In this document: positions 32,801 through 46,100 of the stretch, piece by piece
How the letters are laid out: each line of letters opens with the position of its first letter
How positions within the stretch are numbered: the stretch's first letter is position 1
From: Ascidia mentula
Lineage: Eukaryota; Chordata; Ascidiacea; Phlebobranchia; Ascidiidae
Length of the DNA: 64,000 bases
NCBI GenBank assembly: GCA_947561715.1
Contig: OX387205.1
Coordinates: 12,591,001-12,655,000, forward strand
Reading direction: 5' to 3'
Made by a program: the position numbers and the translations under genes
The notes under the pieces: model-generated
What the model was told of the DNA's origin: nothing
Seen by the model: only the letters and a program-made list of their open reading frames with translations
Databases searched by the model: none

Positions 32801-35199
32801 AGCATTACTTTAATGGCAGTGAGAAAGTTTAAGCTTAATATGTGGATACAGGAAGAAATACTTTGGTGGATTTGCACAAAGCCATTGTTAATTGTATGAT
32901 CTTGGAAATAGATGCAAGAGCAAGAAAATTTTGCAGACGTGTTATATCCAACTGTCTTCGTTGTCAGTGTAGACAACTGCATATTTTTAACAACCTAATG
33001 TTCTTACCTAACAAACACTTCAACTAAGGAGTCGTCACTACGATAAAATGAAAGAACGTGTTCAGTTTTTTGGTCCCACTGTTTCTCAAAACGAACATCA
33101 CTGAGACGATCATAGTCGAACTTTTCAGATTCGGTGACGAACTTGGACAGAAAATCTTGCACTTTTTTCAGGCATTTGTTCTCAAATACAATTCCGTCTA
33201 TTGCATAGTTTTCCTGCATATAAACACGTTTTTTTTAGATGAGTCGCAATTACCAGAATTGGGCGAGGGTTAAACCAAAATGTCAGAAATTTTACCAACA
33301 AGTGGTAAAATTATTTCTGAATGCTAGAACTCTGTGTTTGTGGTATTGAGACGCGGTTTGCGGCATTGGAAATGACGCGGAGAACATGGTTTCCTTTACT
33401 GAAAAGCTACTAACTCGCAAACCAAAAAAACGAAAAACGTTTCGAAAAAACAAATTATTAAATTTTAATTTATTTTCATCGATTTGCGACATGGGTACAT
33501 GTCCCTAAATAAGGAATTCTAATCAAGTAGAAAACCTGGTCTGTACGCAGGGTTGGTATGGTCTGCATGCCATGGCAACGAAAAAATAAGTGTGAGCTCC
33601 AAATCATATTTACCAACCTGTTCACTTGGCACTGTGATTTTTACTGTGAAAAAAACATCTTTTTTGTTCCCTATTTTCTTGATCAATTCAGGGGCAACAG
33701 TTTTAAATGTCGAAATTAGATCGTCGTGCAATCTTTTTGACTTAAATATGAGCTCCAATACATCGGGGTTGGCAGTGACTTGCAGTTCGAAAGTACTTGC
33801 AGAGGAATTGTCTGTCAAAAAGCAAGTATACACCTGGTTAGTTTGTTAAACGAGTTAAACTTTTTCAGGTCTCCTGCGAGATACAACCGACATGACTCTA
33901 CCTTAAATTTTTATTTGCTAAAAGCTGGCTAATCTATAGCTGGTTTAGCGTCAAATGCTAACCCAGAAAGTGCAAAACTTACCAGATTGTTTATGTGCAA
34001 GTTCGGGCGATGCCGGAAGAGAACGTAAAGTTGGGTCAATTTTATTTTGTGCTTTATTTTCCGGGACCTCTGGTTCGTGGGTTAACTTTTCACTGTCCTT
34101 AACTGTAAGCAACAGGAGACATAATTAACCTTAAGCAACAGGAGGAAAACATATTCACGCATTTAAGGTACCGTCATTTTGGGTGCTCTCAACGATTGGC
34201 TGCCTTGCAGTTGACTTATGGTAATACAACTTGAAGTTAATGTTTGTATCCCAATCCAGTTCCCCAACTGACTTTAAAGTTGATTCGTTTAACTTTCCAA
34301 CCATATGTTTAGCATCTGAATATGCAACATGTGCTTGAGTATATGCCAGATACCCCGCACAACACGTAGGCATAAATGAATCTCAAACAAAAGTAAAATC
34401 AATTAGTGTTTACCTTTGTAATCAGAAAAGTAAACAAATGCTTCTCTAGTTTGGGGCATAACAATCTTTGTTATTCTACACCGTTCAACACTGTTCACAG
34501 CTTCCAGAACATCGGCCACTTTTGCATCGCTTGGAAGGTTGCTAACTCGAATACAGTCGGTGTGGCAAATGTCTTTAACCTGTGGTAACTAAAATAGTTA
34601 GACAGTCAACCTGAAGATATGATTTAAATTCTTTCACAAACTTGCTTACCAAGATTGGTTTTCCTTTGAATGATTTACTTTGTACAGCTGTTTTTATTCC
34701 GGAGATGTCTACAAACAAATTATATTGACAGCAAATCTACATCTGTTACAATGTGAGATATGAACCTGATGTACAATCTGGATAAACCACTCTGTATGCT
34801 CCTTTCCACTTTGTGATTTTAGCTGATCCAAAGGTAGTTTTGTCAAACTCTTTTTGACTCAAAATATGTTCAATATCTTCTAAGTGTGACCTTGACTCCT
34901 GAATCATCAAAGCAATGTTATTGTAAATTTTATTAAATTTTTTTTCTGCCCAAAACAGCTTCTGCATCATTCACATGCAATGTTGTCAAATTCTAATGGT
35001 TTACCTTACACTGTTTTCATTGCAATAAATTAATACTTACTGTTTCCAGCATGAAGCCATTATTTTGAACAGGTGGAACAATTTTTTTTGAATGCTTTAT
35101 TTTTATTTCGGGAAACTTGTGGCTTGTAACTTCTGCTGTGGCTTTTGCTTCTGTATCAACAAACCCAAAAAATAGTTTTGCAATGAATGATCGTGCCAT
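25808..35199 (-). CDS. PARP14-like protein: RRM, two macro domains, PARP
   Basis: Member of the macro-domain PARP group (PARP9/14/15), which read and write ADP-ribose marks. Exons in order: 35199-35041, 34961-34766, 34708-34650, 34579-34414, 34315-34172, 34102-33983, 33811-33618, 33213-33008, 32695-32617, 32356-32122, 31800-31595, 31282-31123, 30756-30627, 30275-30055, 29919-29732, 29464-29323, 29254-29003, 28711-28559, 28357-28248, 27896-27730, 27654-27249, 27182-27020, 26874-26744, 26482-26335, 26016-25808. Total 4344 bases, 1447 residues, phases consistent throughout. The junction 30055/29919 is the weakest; its donor could also be at 30059, which would need another acceptor. Domains: RRM (about 139-240), mixed RNA-binding/linker region, macro A (about 589-758), macro B (about 822-1003), Pro/Tyr-rich stretch, charged coiled coil (about 1232-1285), PARP (about 1286-1447). 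Human PARP14 has three macros and a WWE; I see no WWE here. Confidence 0.88.
28559..29464 (-). other. Macro domain B of the PARP14-like protein
   Basis: Exons give LLVKQGDITMETCDAIVNPT and N, followed by SQVGRSILGRGRSG in place of the usual GGVAxAIxxAAG loop, then FHLPVPQ, VAMPAIGTGGLK and IRLVIYNASLMPECKEAL. The first ADP-ribose contacts are kept, but the catalytic-type loop is altered. It is likely a reader rather than a hydrolase (inference). Confidence 0.8.
30055..31282 (-). other. Macro domain A of the PARP14-like protein
   Basis: Three exons. They give VKVDITKMTCDAIVNTSN, then GGVSGSILRSGG formed across a splice at a GTGCGT donor, then PPRKIIHVVGPTW and VAIPAISCGVFGGD. These are the ADP-ribose-binding motifs of macro domains: the Asp of xGDIT (here VDIT), the N of IVNxxN, the GGV loop and the SxGxFG loop. 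All are present, so ADP-ribose binding, and possibly hydrolase activity, is expected. Confidence 0.88.
32452..32485. repeat. 17-bp perfect tandem duplication
   Basis: ATTCCGATACCATTAAA occurs twice without a gap, inside the intron between exons 32695-32617 and 32356-32122 of the PARP-like gene. It is probably a recent slippage duplication. Confidence 0.85.
34172..34579 (-). other. RRM of the PARP14-like protein
   Basis: Exons 34579-34414 and 34315-34172 encode IRVSNLPSDAKVADVLEAV, a beta strand with the RNP2-like pattern, then EAFVYFSDYKDAKHM, which matches an RNP1-type strand followed by helix 2. PARP14 and PARP10 carry such N-terminal RRMs (family knowledge). Confidence 0.75.
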
Positions 35200-35357
35200 A
35201 AAAATGTGACAAATTGTTTACACATTTTTTTTAACTTTTCACAAGTGACCATCTAAAATTGATTAAATTACCTTTATTTAAAATGAATGTTTATATCACA
35301 GACTTTGTTATCCAAATGTATATGTGTACAACTATTTAATTAAATATAAAATGCTTT

Positions 35358-36028
35358 TTAATTTAATAAATTACTTTCTTCACTCAAGAAAAGAAATCCA
35401 TCAGAAAGATAGAATACTTCCTCTTCACCAACCAGTTCAATAATGAACTTATAAAGCTCTTCTTCTGTGTCAAGGTCCCCGGATTGATTTACAAGAACAC
35501 ATCTGTACAAAATTTTGATTTAGGTGACACATGCTTATAAAGTAGTGTTTATGACACTTCTAAATGTAATTAAAAATTCAAATGAGTATTTTTAAATTTC
35601 AAACAAAAAATACAATAAAAAATGCCTATAATTTGCAAATAAAAATGATGTAAGGAACATATGTCAAAAGTGATATGAAGAAGAAACACCAATTACTTCT
35701 ATGCCACAGTTTAAAGGCAAAATGATAAGTATGCAACATATAGGATGCTTTTTAAATGCTTATATTAATAATGACGCTTTTAAATATGGCAATAATAAAT
35801 TTAAATTTTACCTATAGCATTCAATTGAACTATATTACATTGTTACTTGCTTAAGTCAGTGTGATGCAGTTTGTTTAGACATTATTTGCATTAGTAAAGC
35901 ATTAACAGAACACAAGACAGAGTATAACCAACAAAAACCCACCTAATTTGACCTTGTTGAAAAATATCTGGTCTTGAAGCAAGCAAATCATTCCAACAAG
36001 ACCGCGAAATATCCCCAGTTTTGTTCAT
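35358..36028 (-). CDS. Small two-exon protein of 76 residues
   Basis: Not recognised. Exon 36028-35943 begins MNKTGDISRSCWNDLL and ends in phase 2 at a GTGGGT donor; exon 35502-35358 follows a TTGTACAG acceptor and runs through DTEEELYKFIIELVGEEE to a stop. Total 231 bases, so the frame closes exactly. The protein is acidic, with no signal peptide or membrane segment. The stop is only 158 bases before the start codon of the PARP14-like gene on the same strand, and a minus-strand AATAAA lies between them near 35276. It could be a separate short gene, the first cistron of a two-gene operon (known in Ciona), or an alternative 5' end of the PARP gene. Confidence 0.55.
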
Positions 36029-37172
36029 TTTTATTGCTTTATGTGAGCGGTTTACTCGCTATCCCCTGTGCACTTTGTGCACATACAACATAACGAAACC
36101 TTCAAAAAAAAACAACGAATTTCAAAAATTTGCCCTTTAAACTTTGAAGCTAGAAAATATACTTAAACATCAACCGCCAACATAATCTAATCTTTGCTCT
36201 CTCAGAGGTTAACTTATTAAGAGGAACCAAAACTAGTTCTGCAAAACGTTGCAGGGAAAGACACTGGATTCTTTACTGGGAATTCCCCACATGGTAAACA
36301 TTGACACATAAAAATCATAAGTGCGTTAGGTCGCTAATTTAAAATATCAATCGGGGATAAAAAGTTTTGGCAAATCTCATTTTTATCCTATACTGAATTT
36401 ATTAATTTATTAACTTCGGTTTGTTAACTTTTTTTGTGCTGAACCAATACTTCTGTTGTGTTTAGTTCTTTATTATATCGAATAGTAAATGTTTAAGTTG
36501 AAAAGAAGCCTACTGGATATATTAAGCGTAAGTTTTAAACACACCTGTGTTTATCATCAGTGCTGTCACTACATTTCATTTAATATAAAATATTTTTTTT
36601 GGGAAAATTAAGTTTTTATGGAGTCATGTTATTTTTATGGTGTAACACCCGCCCATTTCAAATCATAAACACTGTGACGCAATGCCCTGTTTGCAGCATT
36701 GTACAAGTGGTACAAGACCCGTTGCATGATGCATTGCCGACCTAAGTTTCAACATCACCCCAAAACATGCCCTGAATGATTCAATAACTATCTATATTTC
36801 TATGATAACGTGTATGAAATGATATCCTGTTTACTTCCAAAATCCGTATAAAACTAACCAATTTAATGTGACTTAGATAACCTAAATGAATCACTCATAT
36901 CCTGTGTTTCGTGTTACTTCAATGTGCCATCCTTAACCTTATTCTGTACCTTTGTTCTTGTATTATGTTATTTCGAGCGAATCATGACATCACGTGACTT
37001 TACTGACCAATCAGCTCTCAGTAGGGTGAGCTTAAAAAGGCCAGTGCACACCTGTAATTCCATTCTACTGATATTCTCCTAACAATTCTACTTATATATT
37101 ACTGTTCAACTTTACTACTGCAATTTACTATCAACGTTTACTTATAAGTTAACTTGTTTATGTACAGTTTCC
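36029..37172. other. Divergent intergenic region
   Basis: About 1.1 kb between the minus-strand small gene and the plus-strand gene starting at 37173. AT-rich, no exon seen. It should hold both promoters; only the plus-strand one is recognisable (37007-37040). A weak CTGATGATAAACACAGGT string near 36550 (minus strand) resembles the hammerhead family but lacks its second half. Confidence 0.55.
37007..37040 (+). promoter_or_regulatory. CCAAT and TATA-like promoter boxes
   Basis: CCAAT at 37007-37011 (in GACCAATCAG) is followed by CTTAAAAAGG at 37031-37040, a TATA-like box at core-promoter spacing. Transcription would start near 37065, giving a 5' UTR of about 110 bases before the first ATG at 37173. 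Confidence 0.55.
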
Positions 37173-40100
37173 ATGAACCGAGTGACAAGATCGAATACAA
37201 TAACTACTATTATCCAAAAAACTTGCAAAGGTATGTTTACTTTACCAGACGAGGCAGAAGAAGTCAAAATAGATTCAGATACTCATGCGCGTTATCGAGA
37301 CACTGTTAAGTATCTCTGACATACTAGGAGGTATTTACAACTGAACTGTAACAAAATACTTTGAATCTGAAACGAACCGCGTGACTTTACGTTATAACTC
37401 TTTGTTAGTAACCAACCCAATTGTTCATGGAGATGTATAACAATTATTCTAGACTCGACATGAATACGTGTATCCAAATCACCTTTTTAAATCAAGAGTA
37501 TGATATACTGCAGTGTATATTTTCTGTGGACGTTTTGATTAACGTCCTTACAACGATCTAAACTTTAAGACCAGATATAGTGATCAGCTGGGGACATGTC
37601 ATTTTATGTGGTCCTAAGTTTTGAACGTAACATAGTCCTGTTTGTGGTTGCTGTGAATAATATAGTGTTTGTGCACAAAAAGCTTTGTGACAGATGTGGA
37701 TGGTAAGTTGAATAACCCGTTGTTTATTTCAACAAATATTTCGAACTTTGCAAAAGATTGCAAAAGAGAACTCCATGATTGCGACATAACTATGACACAC
37801 AAGGGACTTTTTATGGTATTTTCGTCTTTGCCCATGGAGTTTGTGGAAACAAATACTAAAAAGTTTTTATGACGTCAACAATCGGAAGTAATTTACTTCC
37901 GGGCGTTTTCGGTCAAATACTACAATTTTTGTGTTTTTGAATAGTTTCCAACGCCTATTTATCAGTGCCGGCTTTCCAATTACCCTGTTCATGGAACCTG
38001 CAGTGCTCGTCACCGCATTTCAAGTTTACAATCAAACCCTGTCAAATTATCAAGCTTTATTTACGATGCTTTGTCGAAAGTACCAGTTACAACAATGCAC
38101 TAGACGTCTACTTTTCCACTATGCTCTGTGGCTTTTTGAAAAATGGTTATTTTTTTACCACAATATATTTTGCAATGTAACTTTAGATTTTCAATTCAAA
38201 ATTGGTTAAATCTTGCCGCGTTTTAGTCAACTATTATATTTCAAAACGTTAAACTTCTAAATTAGGTAATGAATAGTTCTTTTTATCACTGATCGACTTT
38301 GAGAGTTGTGTGATTACCCGAACATAGACAAGTGGCGTTAGAAAAGGTCGATTTCGGAATGAAAATATTGAATGTTGTTACCCGATTAGAGGCTCAAGGG
38401 TGCAGTGTGCTTTTTCAACAGAATTGCACCAGAGGGGCGTGTCGAATCGTTCCACTGAGTACCTCTCCACATGCAAGCACGCATTTTGGTGGTTGCAAAA
38501 CTGTGCAAAGCAAACGAACAACGTTTCTGAGTGTCGGGATGCGTGCTTGTGTCTCGGGTTTGTTTTCTTGGCGCTTTGCGTTGTGTCGAATCTCGTGACC
38601 CAAGTTGTTTCTGTGTCACGTGATTTGAACGTCAAGTGTGGACGTGACAGCGGTTTGTGTTTTTATCGCGGGGTCGATTATATGGGTATTACGAAACCAA
38701 GTAATTGTCCTTGGGATCGCTTCCAGCGATTTTCCACAATCTCGAAGGTAAACGAGGTCTGAGGCTGATATCAGGGTTGGCAATTCCTGCGCTTTTTTTT
38801 GCTGATTATGACCATTTGTCTATCGATCCAATATCTAGCTTCACTGATTGAAATTATCGGGTCACTTCGGAATCAAAAACGGATTGAGTGTAGTAGGAAT
38901 GTAATATGTCTGTTTTCCTGTTTATATCGGATTTTGAACACAATATCACTAAAAGATTTTATTTTGCTGACTTTTTCGTGTCGAAACAATGTGGCTAAAA
39001 GGTTGCATTTTAATGTTAGGTTGTTTTATTAACATTGTGATGTTGTAAGTTTAATTACGTCCAATGAAGGCAAATTAAATTAATGTTTGGTAATTCTTCA
39101 CTCATTGTCTTTGTATTCTTTCGCGTGTTTGCTTTTTTTCGCGCTTTTGGGCTAGATTAGTAGCGATTGGCTGCAACCACAGCAGCTGGACACGGACATA
39201 ATATTCTTTTTTCGTTTTTGATGCCACAATTACAATCGGGTCGTGTCATCCGTAGTATGACAGTTCCTACTATTGTACGATAGATCTCGTAACAAAGGCG
39301 TGCTTATGCGTTGTTATCCGGGAGACAGAAGTCGCACAATGTGCTATACAACCAGGCACAATCCTATCGTGCGTAGCATGCACAAAAGGGTTCAAATACT
39401 CCCTTTTTTATCTTTTAGTACATTGGTGATGCGCAGGTGTTTTAATCTAGGTAATTTTTATTGAACTATTCCGAAAGCGATACAGAAAAAGTTTATTGCT
39501 ATACAGGGCGGTAATTGAACGAAACAGTGTATCAAACAAGTATAGTAACTGTTGTAACCAACTGCAAACTGATATGTCGGTCATCGTCTCGAACGGCAAA
39601 GTGTGTGCGCCGACTTCCACTTATTTGCATTGAGACAAGCGTGGGTAGGTCGAGCAAGGGCGGGGTAGTACAAGTGTTTGCACGTGGCACGAGCCAGCAC
39701 GGAGCGTCTCGTTCACTGCACGCTCAACGCTTTGGAGTTACCTGCGGCAATGCGGTTTGAGAAAAAAGTTGAAACAGCGTTGCCACGCTTATTGATCAAT
39801 CTGTCATTTAAGTTGACGAAGACAAAAAGTTGCTGTGTTTGTGGCAGCGTATCGTCGGTCGTTGCAGAGTATAGGAGTAAAACAAGAGTTTTATGTGCAG
39901 TGTTAGCCTTAAGTATAGTCGCAAAAACGAATTAAATAGAGCTTCTTTCGGTGGATATGCGAATACTTCTTACTTACGATGCGAGTGATTGTAGATGGAG
40001 ATGTTTTTATGGCAGGCAACTACATCTCCACCTTCAGTTTTGTGCAACAGTTAGAAATATGCAAGATGGCAAACACGAAAAGTCTTATAATCGTTTACAT

Positions 40101-43100
40101 CCGACATTAAGTATACTGAAATAAGCATTTACGTTTAACTTTGGCCAATTGTAATCCTGTTGGGCATGCGAAAAACATACACATCATTGATAGGATGTTT
40201 ATAATTACTCTGTTACGTCCGGAACACAGGCTAAAACGCATACATAGCGCCCGAACGAAAAACGCACTTCCAAACGCTGTATCATATCCCGCTTATCAAC
40301 GCAATACGATTGATGTTATAACAAACACGTGGGCGTTTTTTTATGTATATTACACTGAAGTTGTATTTTTCCAATGCGGCCGTATGGAGGGGATTTTATT
40401 GGCGTTCATACATCCTTATAATAATGGCAACTTTACTGTCATGGTGATGGAACACATTTCCACGGGATTTCCCAATTACTTATAGGGGAACTTAGGCAAT
40501 TAAAACTGCGCTGCATCGTATATGCTAATGGCCTAGTGTTTTAATTGTGACAAGCGGCTATCCTCTGACCCTTATATGTTAACGCCTGCTGTGTTTGCAA
40601 GATTAGGCTAAGAGGTTATTGTGAATGGAGACTGTACGGGTTTGGTGTTAATGTTATTAATGCATTCGACCACTAAGACATTTGCGTTAGGTGAGAAGTA
40701 CCCACATGGTAAAAAAACTCTCTTGTGTTTCCACATTTGATCAATATGGACGCTTCGACAAGTGGGTGTACAGGCAAATCGCCAAAGTCCCAGTGCATAT
40801 AATTTTATTATAATTTTCCACGATGCAAAAATATTGTGTCTAGTGTAAACTGCATGCGTGGTTCGCCCAACCCTTGTCATTTGCTGCTTAAAATCACAAA
40901 ACCTGCCATTACTTTGCAGCAAGCCTTGGATAGACAAGTTTCGTTTGAAGTCCAATATGATATCGTTACTTTGTTTTTGAAATATTCCGTTGCCTAAATG
41001 CATATGTATGTTTAAATGAGAAGGTAAAAGCCTGTGCTTAATATTCATAGAAGCAAAGTAGCAAGGGAAGGGAAGCACGTTTATCTCCTCTTCTGTTTTG
41101 TGCATAGTTATTTTCTGAGCCACTGTCAGATGTTGTAACATAAGCTGCGAGCAGTAAGCTTCCCGAATGCGCGAGCAGCTTTCCGTCGTGTTTCTACGAT
41201 CGTTCATCGACTAGGCAACTTGACGAGGCGCCTTCCGTTTCCGTGTTCTACAAACCATATGCTACATCCAGCCGGGCCCCCTATGTATTTACGAAAACTG
41301 TAATTTTTTTGCGCGACTATTTTGCATGAAATTCACAACATTTGATGCTAATATAAAAACGAGTTTACAGCTTAAATGTGCATTAAGCTACAGGTTTGGC
41401 AATCTTCAATTAATTGTTGTAGCAATCATGAAAGTTTATTGTGAGCAAATAATCACATCCACATTTCGCATTAAAACCTAGATACAGTGGTGCTGGCAAC
41501 AATGCTATGCAGGTTTAACACAACGTTGCAACGTGTGTCATCAATCCATCAAAACAATTGAAACAGGTGCCATTTCCTCCGTTATGTTATAAAGTTGCAA
41601 CATCCTGCTCCGTGTTGTTTTGTATAACGGTTGAACTTGCGAACACTTGCATATCCGCTCGTGCAGCATTGCGATGGGCGTTGTTGATCGTTCCTACCCT
41701 GCCTGAGCAATTTACAACCGGATGCCTGTCAAAGCAGACGGCGCACATTATTCATGCGTATATGTAATGGGTTTTGAGTGGGCCAATGCTTCTATATAAA
41801 TGGTTTGCATTTTGACTGATGCAGTTTGCTGTGCTGGTTTGCTTAGTGCGGTTTTAACAAGGGGGACGTGTGAAGAACATCGCAACGTCTTGAAAGGATG
41901 TGTATGGTCACGTATCGTCGTTGAGTTGGACTGCGTCCTGTTAAGCATATGGCACTTTCCGTTGCCGCAGTTGAGAAGTCAAGTACAACATGTTTGTTCA
42001 GTTCCACTGCACTGCTCGCGTTGTAGCTTCCTACTGTCTCTGAGACGGCATTTTTCTTCTGGGCAAGTGAACAATTCGGACGTTTAGCTTTACGCAGTGG
42101 TAATGTATTACGAAGGCACAAAAGGAAAAGGCATTTCCTAATCGTCAAATTCAAGCAAGAAGTTGCTTCCACGTCACGCTAGATGCCAGTGCACATTGCG
42201 TGGTGTGGAAATTGAGGAAGGTGGGCGACAGCCGGTTTAAACCTGTGGGCGGAGTCGCAAAAAAACGTATGGCAAATAGGCGCCTCCCAGCTAAACCTTT
42301 TAGGTAAAAGGTAAGAGTGTGGCGTGACATTGGGTGAGCATTACAGCGAGTCGTTCGGGTTTAACAGTGTCTTGGAAAAATATTGTGAACGACGTTTTTA
42401 TTCCCTGGAAAAACGAAATCAGCCGGTTATGTAGTTGTTCTTTTACCTGGAAATGTTTATCTGATGCCAATGCGGAAACGTGGCTGCTCAATGCTTGTAC
42501 TTTGTAAATTACCTGCTGGTTGATATACCATGCCATGGTGATAGCAATGATACTGACAACAGGAAGACTTACTGTGTGCTATGACTGTGATGATTTGTTT
42601 TGCATAAGTAAGACAGTAGTATGTGAACCACAGGCAGTGCTAGCCACTGTTTACTATATAAGGTCTGATTACCTATATCATCTCATTATTAGTTCTATTG
42701 CTTTGGTAAGATAAAGTAAATATTTATGTAGACGTACGATGTCATCTTAGTCTAAAAATGTTTAGTTAGTGACAAGCAGCCTATTTTTTCAGCTATTATG
42801 GCTTTTACAACTTTGTGCCATATATTTTGTAAGCACAGCCATCTAAAGAGGGATAGGCATTGTAAGTCATTGCACACTATCTGCAAAAGTTACCAAAGTC
42901 TCATTGTTTGCCAGTTTAAATTCTCGCGTAACACACTTGCCTGTTTTCTTTATTGTGCCGAGCAGTTGTGTTCTTCCTTCCTTTCGGCGTAGATGGCTTT
43001 CATGTGAAAGTATATTTAAGCTTCCAACAACAGCGTAATCTGGTTATCACAGGCCTGCACTTTTCTATTTGCTGGTGTGTCCAAGTCATGCGCAAATAAT

Positions 43101-46100
43101 CATGTCCGTGTCATAAAGGAATGGGTGCAACATTAATACAGTTCATATAATAGAGCAGTATTGTGACATCCTGATTGATTCACCAAGTTAACTCGGCCGT
43201 ACAAAGGCGTAACCGATATAAACTGGGTGTAGATCATTAAAGTCGACCACACGGAAGAAGGTGTGCCATTAGTGCATTATTTCGAGCTACGAAGATATTT
43301 ATTTTTGTATCTTAATGTCGACCTTGCGACCAATCAGTGCTTTCTCACATCGGATGCAGATGTTTTCGGCGCCATACGGAACATCGGCGTTTAACGCCTG
43401 CAAAAGCGTTTTCATGTTTTGCTTCAAACGTCATAAACGTCCAGAACTTTCCAGGAAAACTTAGAACCGGCTCCAGGACAATGACTTGGAGCTTATGTTT
43501 TTCGCGTATCGAATTTGCCGTGGCAAAAGGGCCGTCCTTGATTCGACCGTTCCAGATTGACACACCTGAATAGCTATTGCTGTTTTCTTTGGGCAGCCTG
43601 ATCGTTATTTTAAGGATGAATGTTCGTTGGGATTTGGTCGGAAATATGCTTATGTCTGAGAGCAGAAACAGCGCCAGATCTTCATTTTTATGGCTTGTAA
43701 GTGATACTGTCAAGGTCTAGAGATGTCTGGTTTAGGTCAATAATCTCCAATGCAAATCAGTTGAGTTCCCGACATTTTACGCTTTTTGACGGGTAACTGT
43801 ATTTTAGTGAACTTTTACTTTGTGTAAACCTCGAGTCTAATATACAGTGTGTGCCCAATACCAAACACGTCACTATCCTGTGTCACTGCTTGTTCGTATA
43901 AATTTTAATGCAAACTTGTTTTGTATGTTATTATTAGGTTTTGTGTTTGGTTTCACGTCAAAACCTCGGTCTGGAAACCTCAATGATTAGAGTCTAAAGT
44001 AACGGTTTTAAACGATTTAATGGCGGCAATATATAAACGTCATCTGGGCGTGGACCCGAGAAAAAATCATTTTCCCTTCGGCGAAGATTCGTTTGAAGGG
44101 GATAAGGAAGGAGGATTTCTAACAGGAACACAAGGTTCAATTTTGAACGTTATTTCAAATATGCAATTTAATCTACCAAACTAAAATCTCCAAAAGCGTC
44201 ACTGACGTTTTTTCGTAGTAGTTGCCAGAGGCGTGACGTAATACATCCAAGTATGGAGTTGATTATGAATTAACGTCCTGTTTCAAGGGCATATTTCAAC
44301 AGGTATTAAACTTTGTTATTGTATTTTGTGCTTTTAGACAAAACTCCGACTATTGTTCCAAATTTCGAAAACGCGTCGCCAAAAGTAAGTTTGATATGCT
44401 GTGTAACATTAATCTTTTGACAGGTAAAATTGCAACGAAGTGGATTTCGCTGGCGCTTGACTTTAGATTAGTTGAAGATTTGAGCTTGTGCAGTATACAC
44501 GAATAATGCATTCCATAGTGTATTTCACGCTCTATGCAAATCGTTGCATAACATGTCAGTGTGTACCGCCCGCAATATCAAGTTACTGTCACGGTCTTGT
44601 TGTTTTTCAGCAACAATGCGAAGAAGCGGAAAAAGACAGGAATATTTTCAGGCGCATCACCAAGTTTACTGCGGGCCTCCATCGAAATGAAGCGAGCGAC
44701 GAACTTTTTCCCAACATGGACATTAACAAAAGGTGGGCCATATATATTGCTTATATGTATAATATAACGTACGTTAAAATGATCACAATACCGTTTCCGT
44801 CCATACAACGTGTATTGATCACGCGGGGCCTGAGTGGCGTTGCTTCGGAAATGTTTTTTCCTTATTTAATCATCGCAGATTGCATTGGTAGGGTTTAGTC
44901 ATCACGCGATTTTCTGTATTGTGTTAAAATATATAGGGTCACACAGGAAAAAACATTACCGCCCGCAACAAGCCTCTTGTAAAAGCCGATGATGTGCCTT
45001 TTGTCACAAGATCTCGCCCACAGAACAACAACACAAAAGCGCTTTTTAGTGTTTTTCATGCCTACTACTTACTTCGATAACGGTTGTACGAAGACCAGGT
45101 GTAAATCCATCAGCTAAACGTGATTTTTTTGTTTTCAGTCCTACTTGGGAATGCAGCCTGTTTTCATCTTTCGATGATGATTCTGATTCTTCCCAAGAAA
45201 CAATCACATCGTCGATTGCCTATGTGGTGAGCAATTGGTTTTTCATTTACCTATAGTTTTTCACAACATATTTTGTAATACCAAATCTTTACACAATAGT
45301 CACTGATTTTCATGTAAATACGTTTTTATCATTCATGTCGTGCTTTAAAATATATAATAATCGGTAAAAAAAAGTCGGTTAAAGGAGTTAAACCGCTATA
45401 ATGTTTTCTATGAACTTGTCATTTTTAATTCGTTCAAGTTAGCGTGCATGGTTCTGCATAATACTGTGCGTGTTCGCGGTCGTCGCAAAGAGGATGTGAC
45501 ATGTTCACGATTGGTGAATTGATACATATGTAGGAAATCACGTAAAATTGTGGCATTGGAATAATTACAAACACACAATGGATTTTGTTTGTGTTAAAAT
45601 ACTCGCTGTACTGGAAAACACGCAATAAAGCTTATATGTGCAATGTAGACCGGATATCAATTCCATTTAAAGCATTTGGCAGCACTTTTTAACATTGTTT
45701 CAATATGCATATACGATTTCAGTATTGCGGTTGCATTTTCCTTGTTTCTGAGCAAAGCAAAATTACATCATCTGTTTTGTTTTGTCAAGGTTGAAACCGT
45801 TGTTTTCGACTGCGTCATAATAAACGTCAATGTCACCACCAAAGATATTTCTGAATTTCCCGTCGAGGAATTGGAGCCAGTCCCAGAATCGGTACGTCTG
45901 TTGTAAATCAGCCAAGCTTGTAGAATTTCTTCGTTGTTTCCTTTTTGAGCTGCAGGCTGTTGTAATGTCTCATCTGTGCAGCTGGTGACTGATTGAACTA
46001 TAGGTTTTTAATTATCAGACACACAATTCTCCACATTCCTTTTTTTGTTAAAAAGAAACTGGTTGAAAAAAGCAAACAATTAGTTGGCTTTTTCATTGCA

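Noticed and set aside
36540-36570. Fifth hammerhead candidate on the minus strand (CTGATGATAAACACAGGT)
   Set aside because: Only the CTGATGA box and ACAGGT agree; stem II and the GAAA box are missing.
38332-38762. Open frames on both strands around 38.4-38.7 kb
   Set aside because: Cys-rich translations with no domain, no fitting splice phase to neighbouring exons; probably chance in a slightly GC-richer patch.
39380-39405. tRNA box-B-like GGGTTCAAATACTCCC
   Set aside because: No box A at the right distance and no cloverleaf could be drawn.
44611-44732. Alternative frame of this exon with AKKRKKTGIFSG
   Set aside because: It looks like a nuclear-localisation patch, but its phase fits neither the exon before nor the one after; the QQCEEAEKDRN frame fits both.
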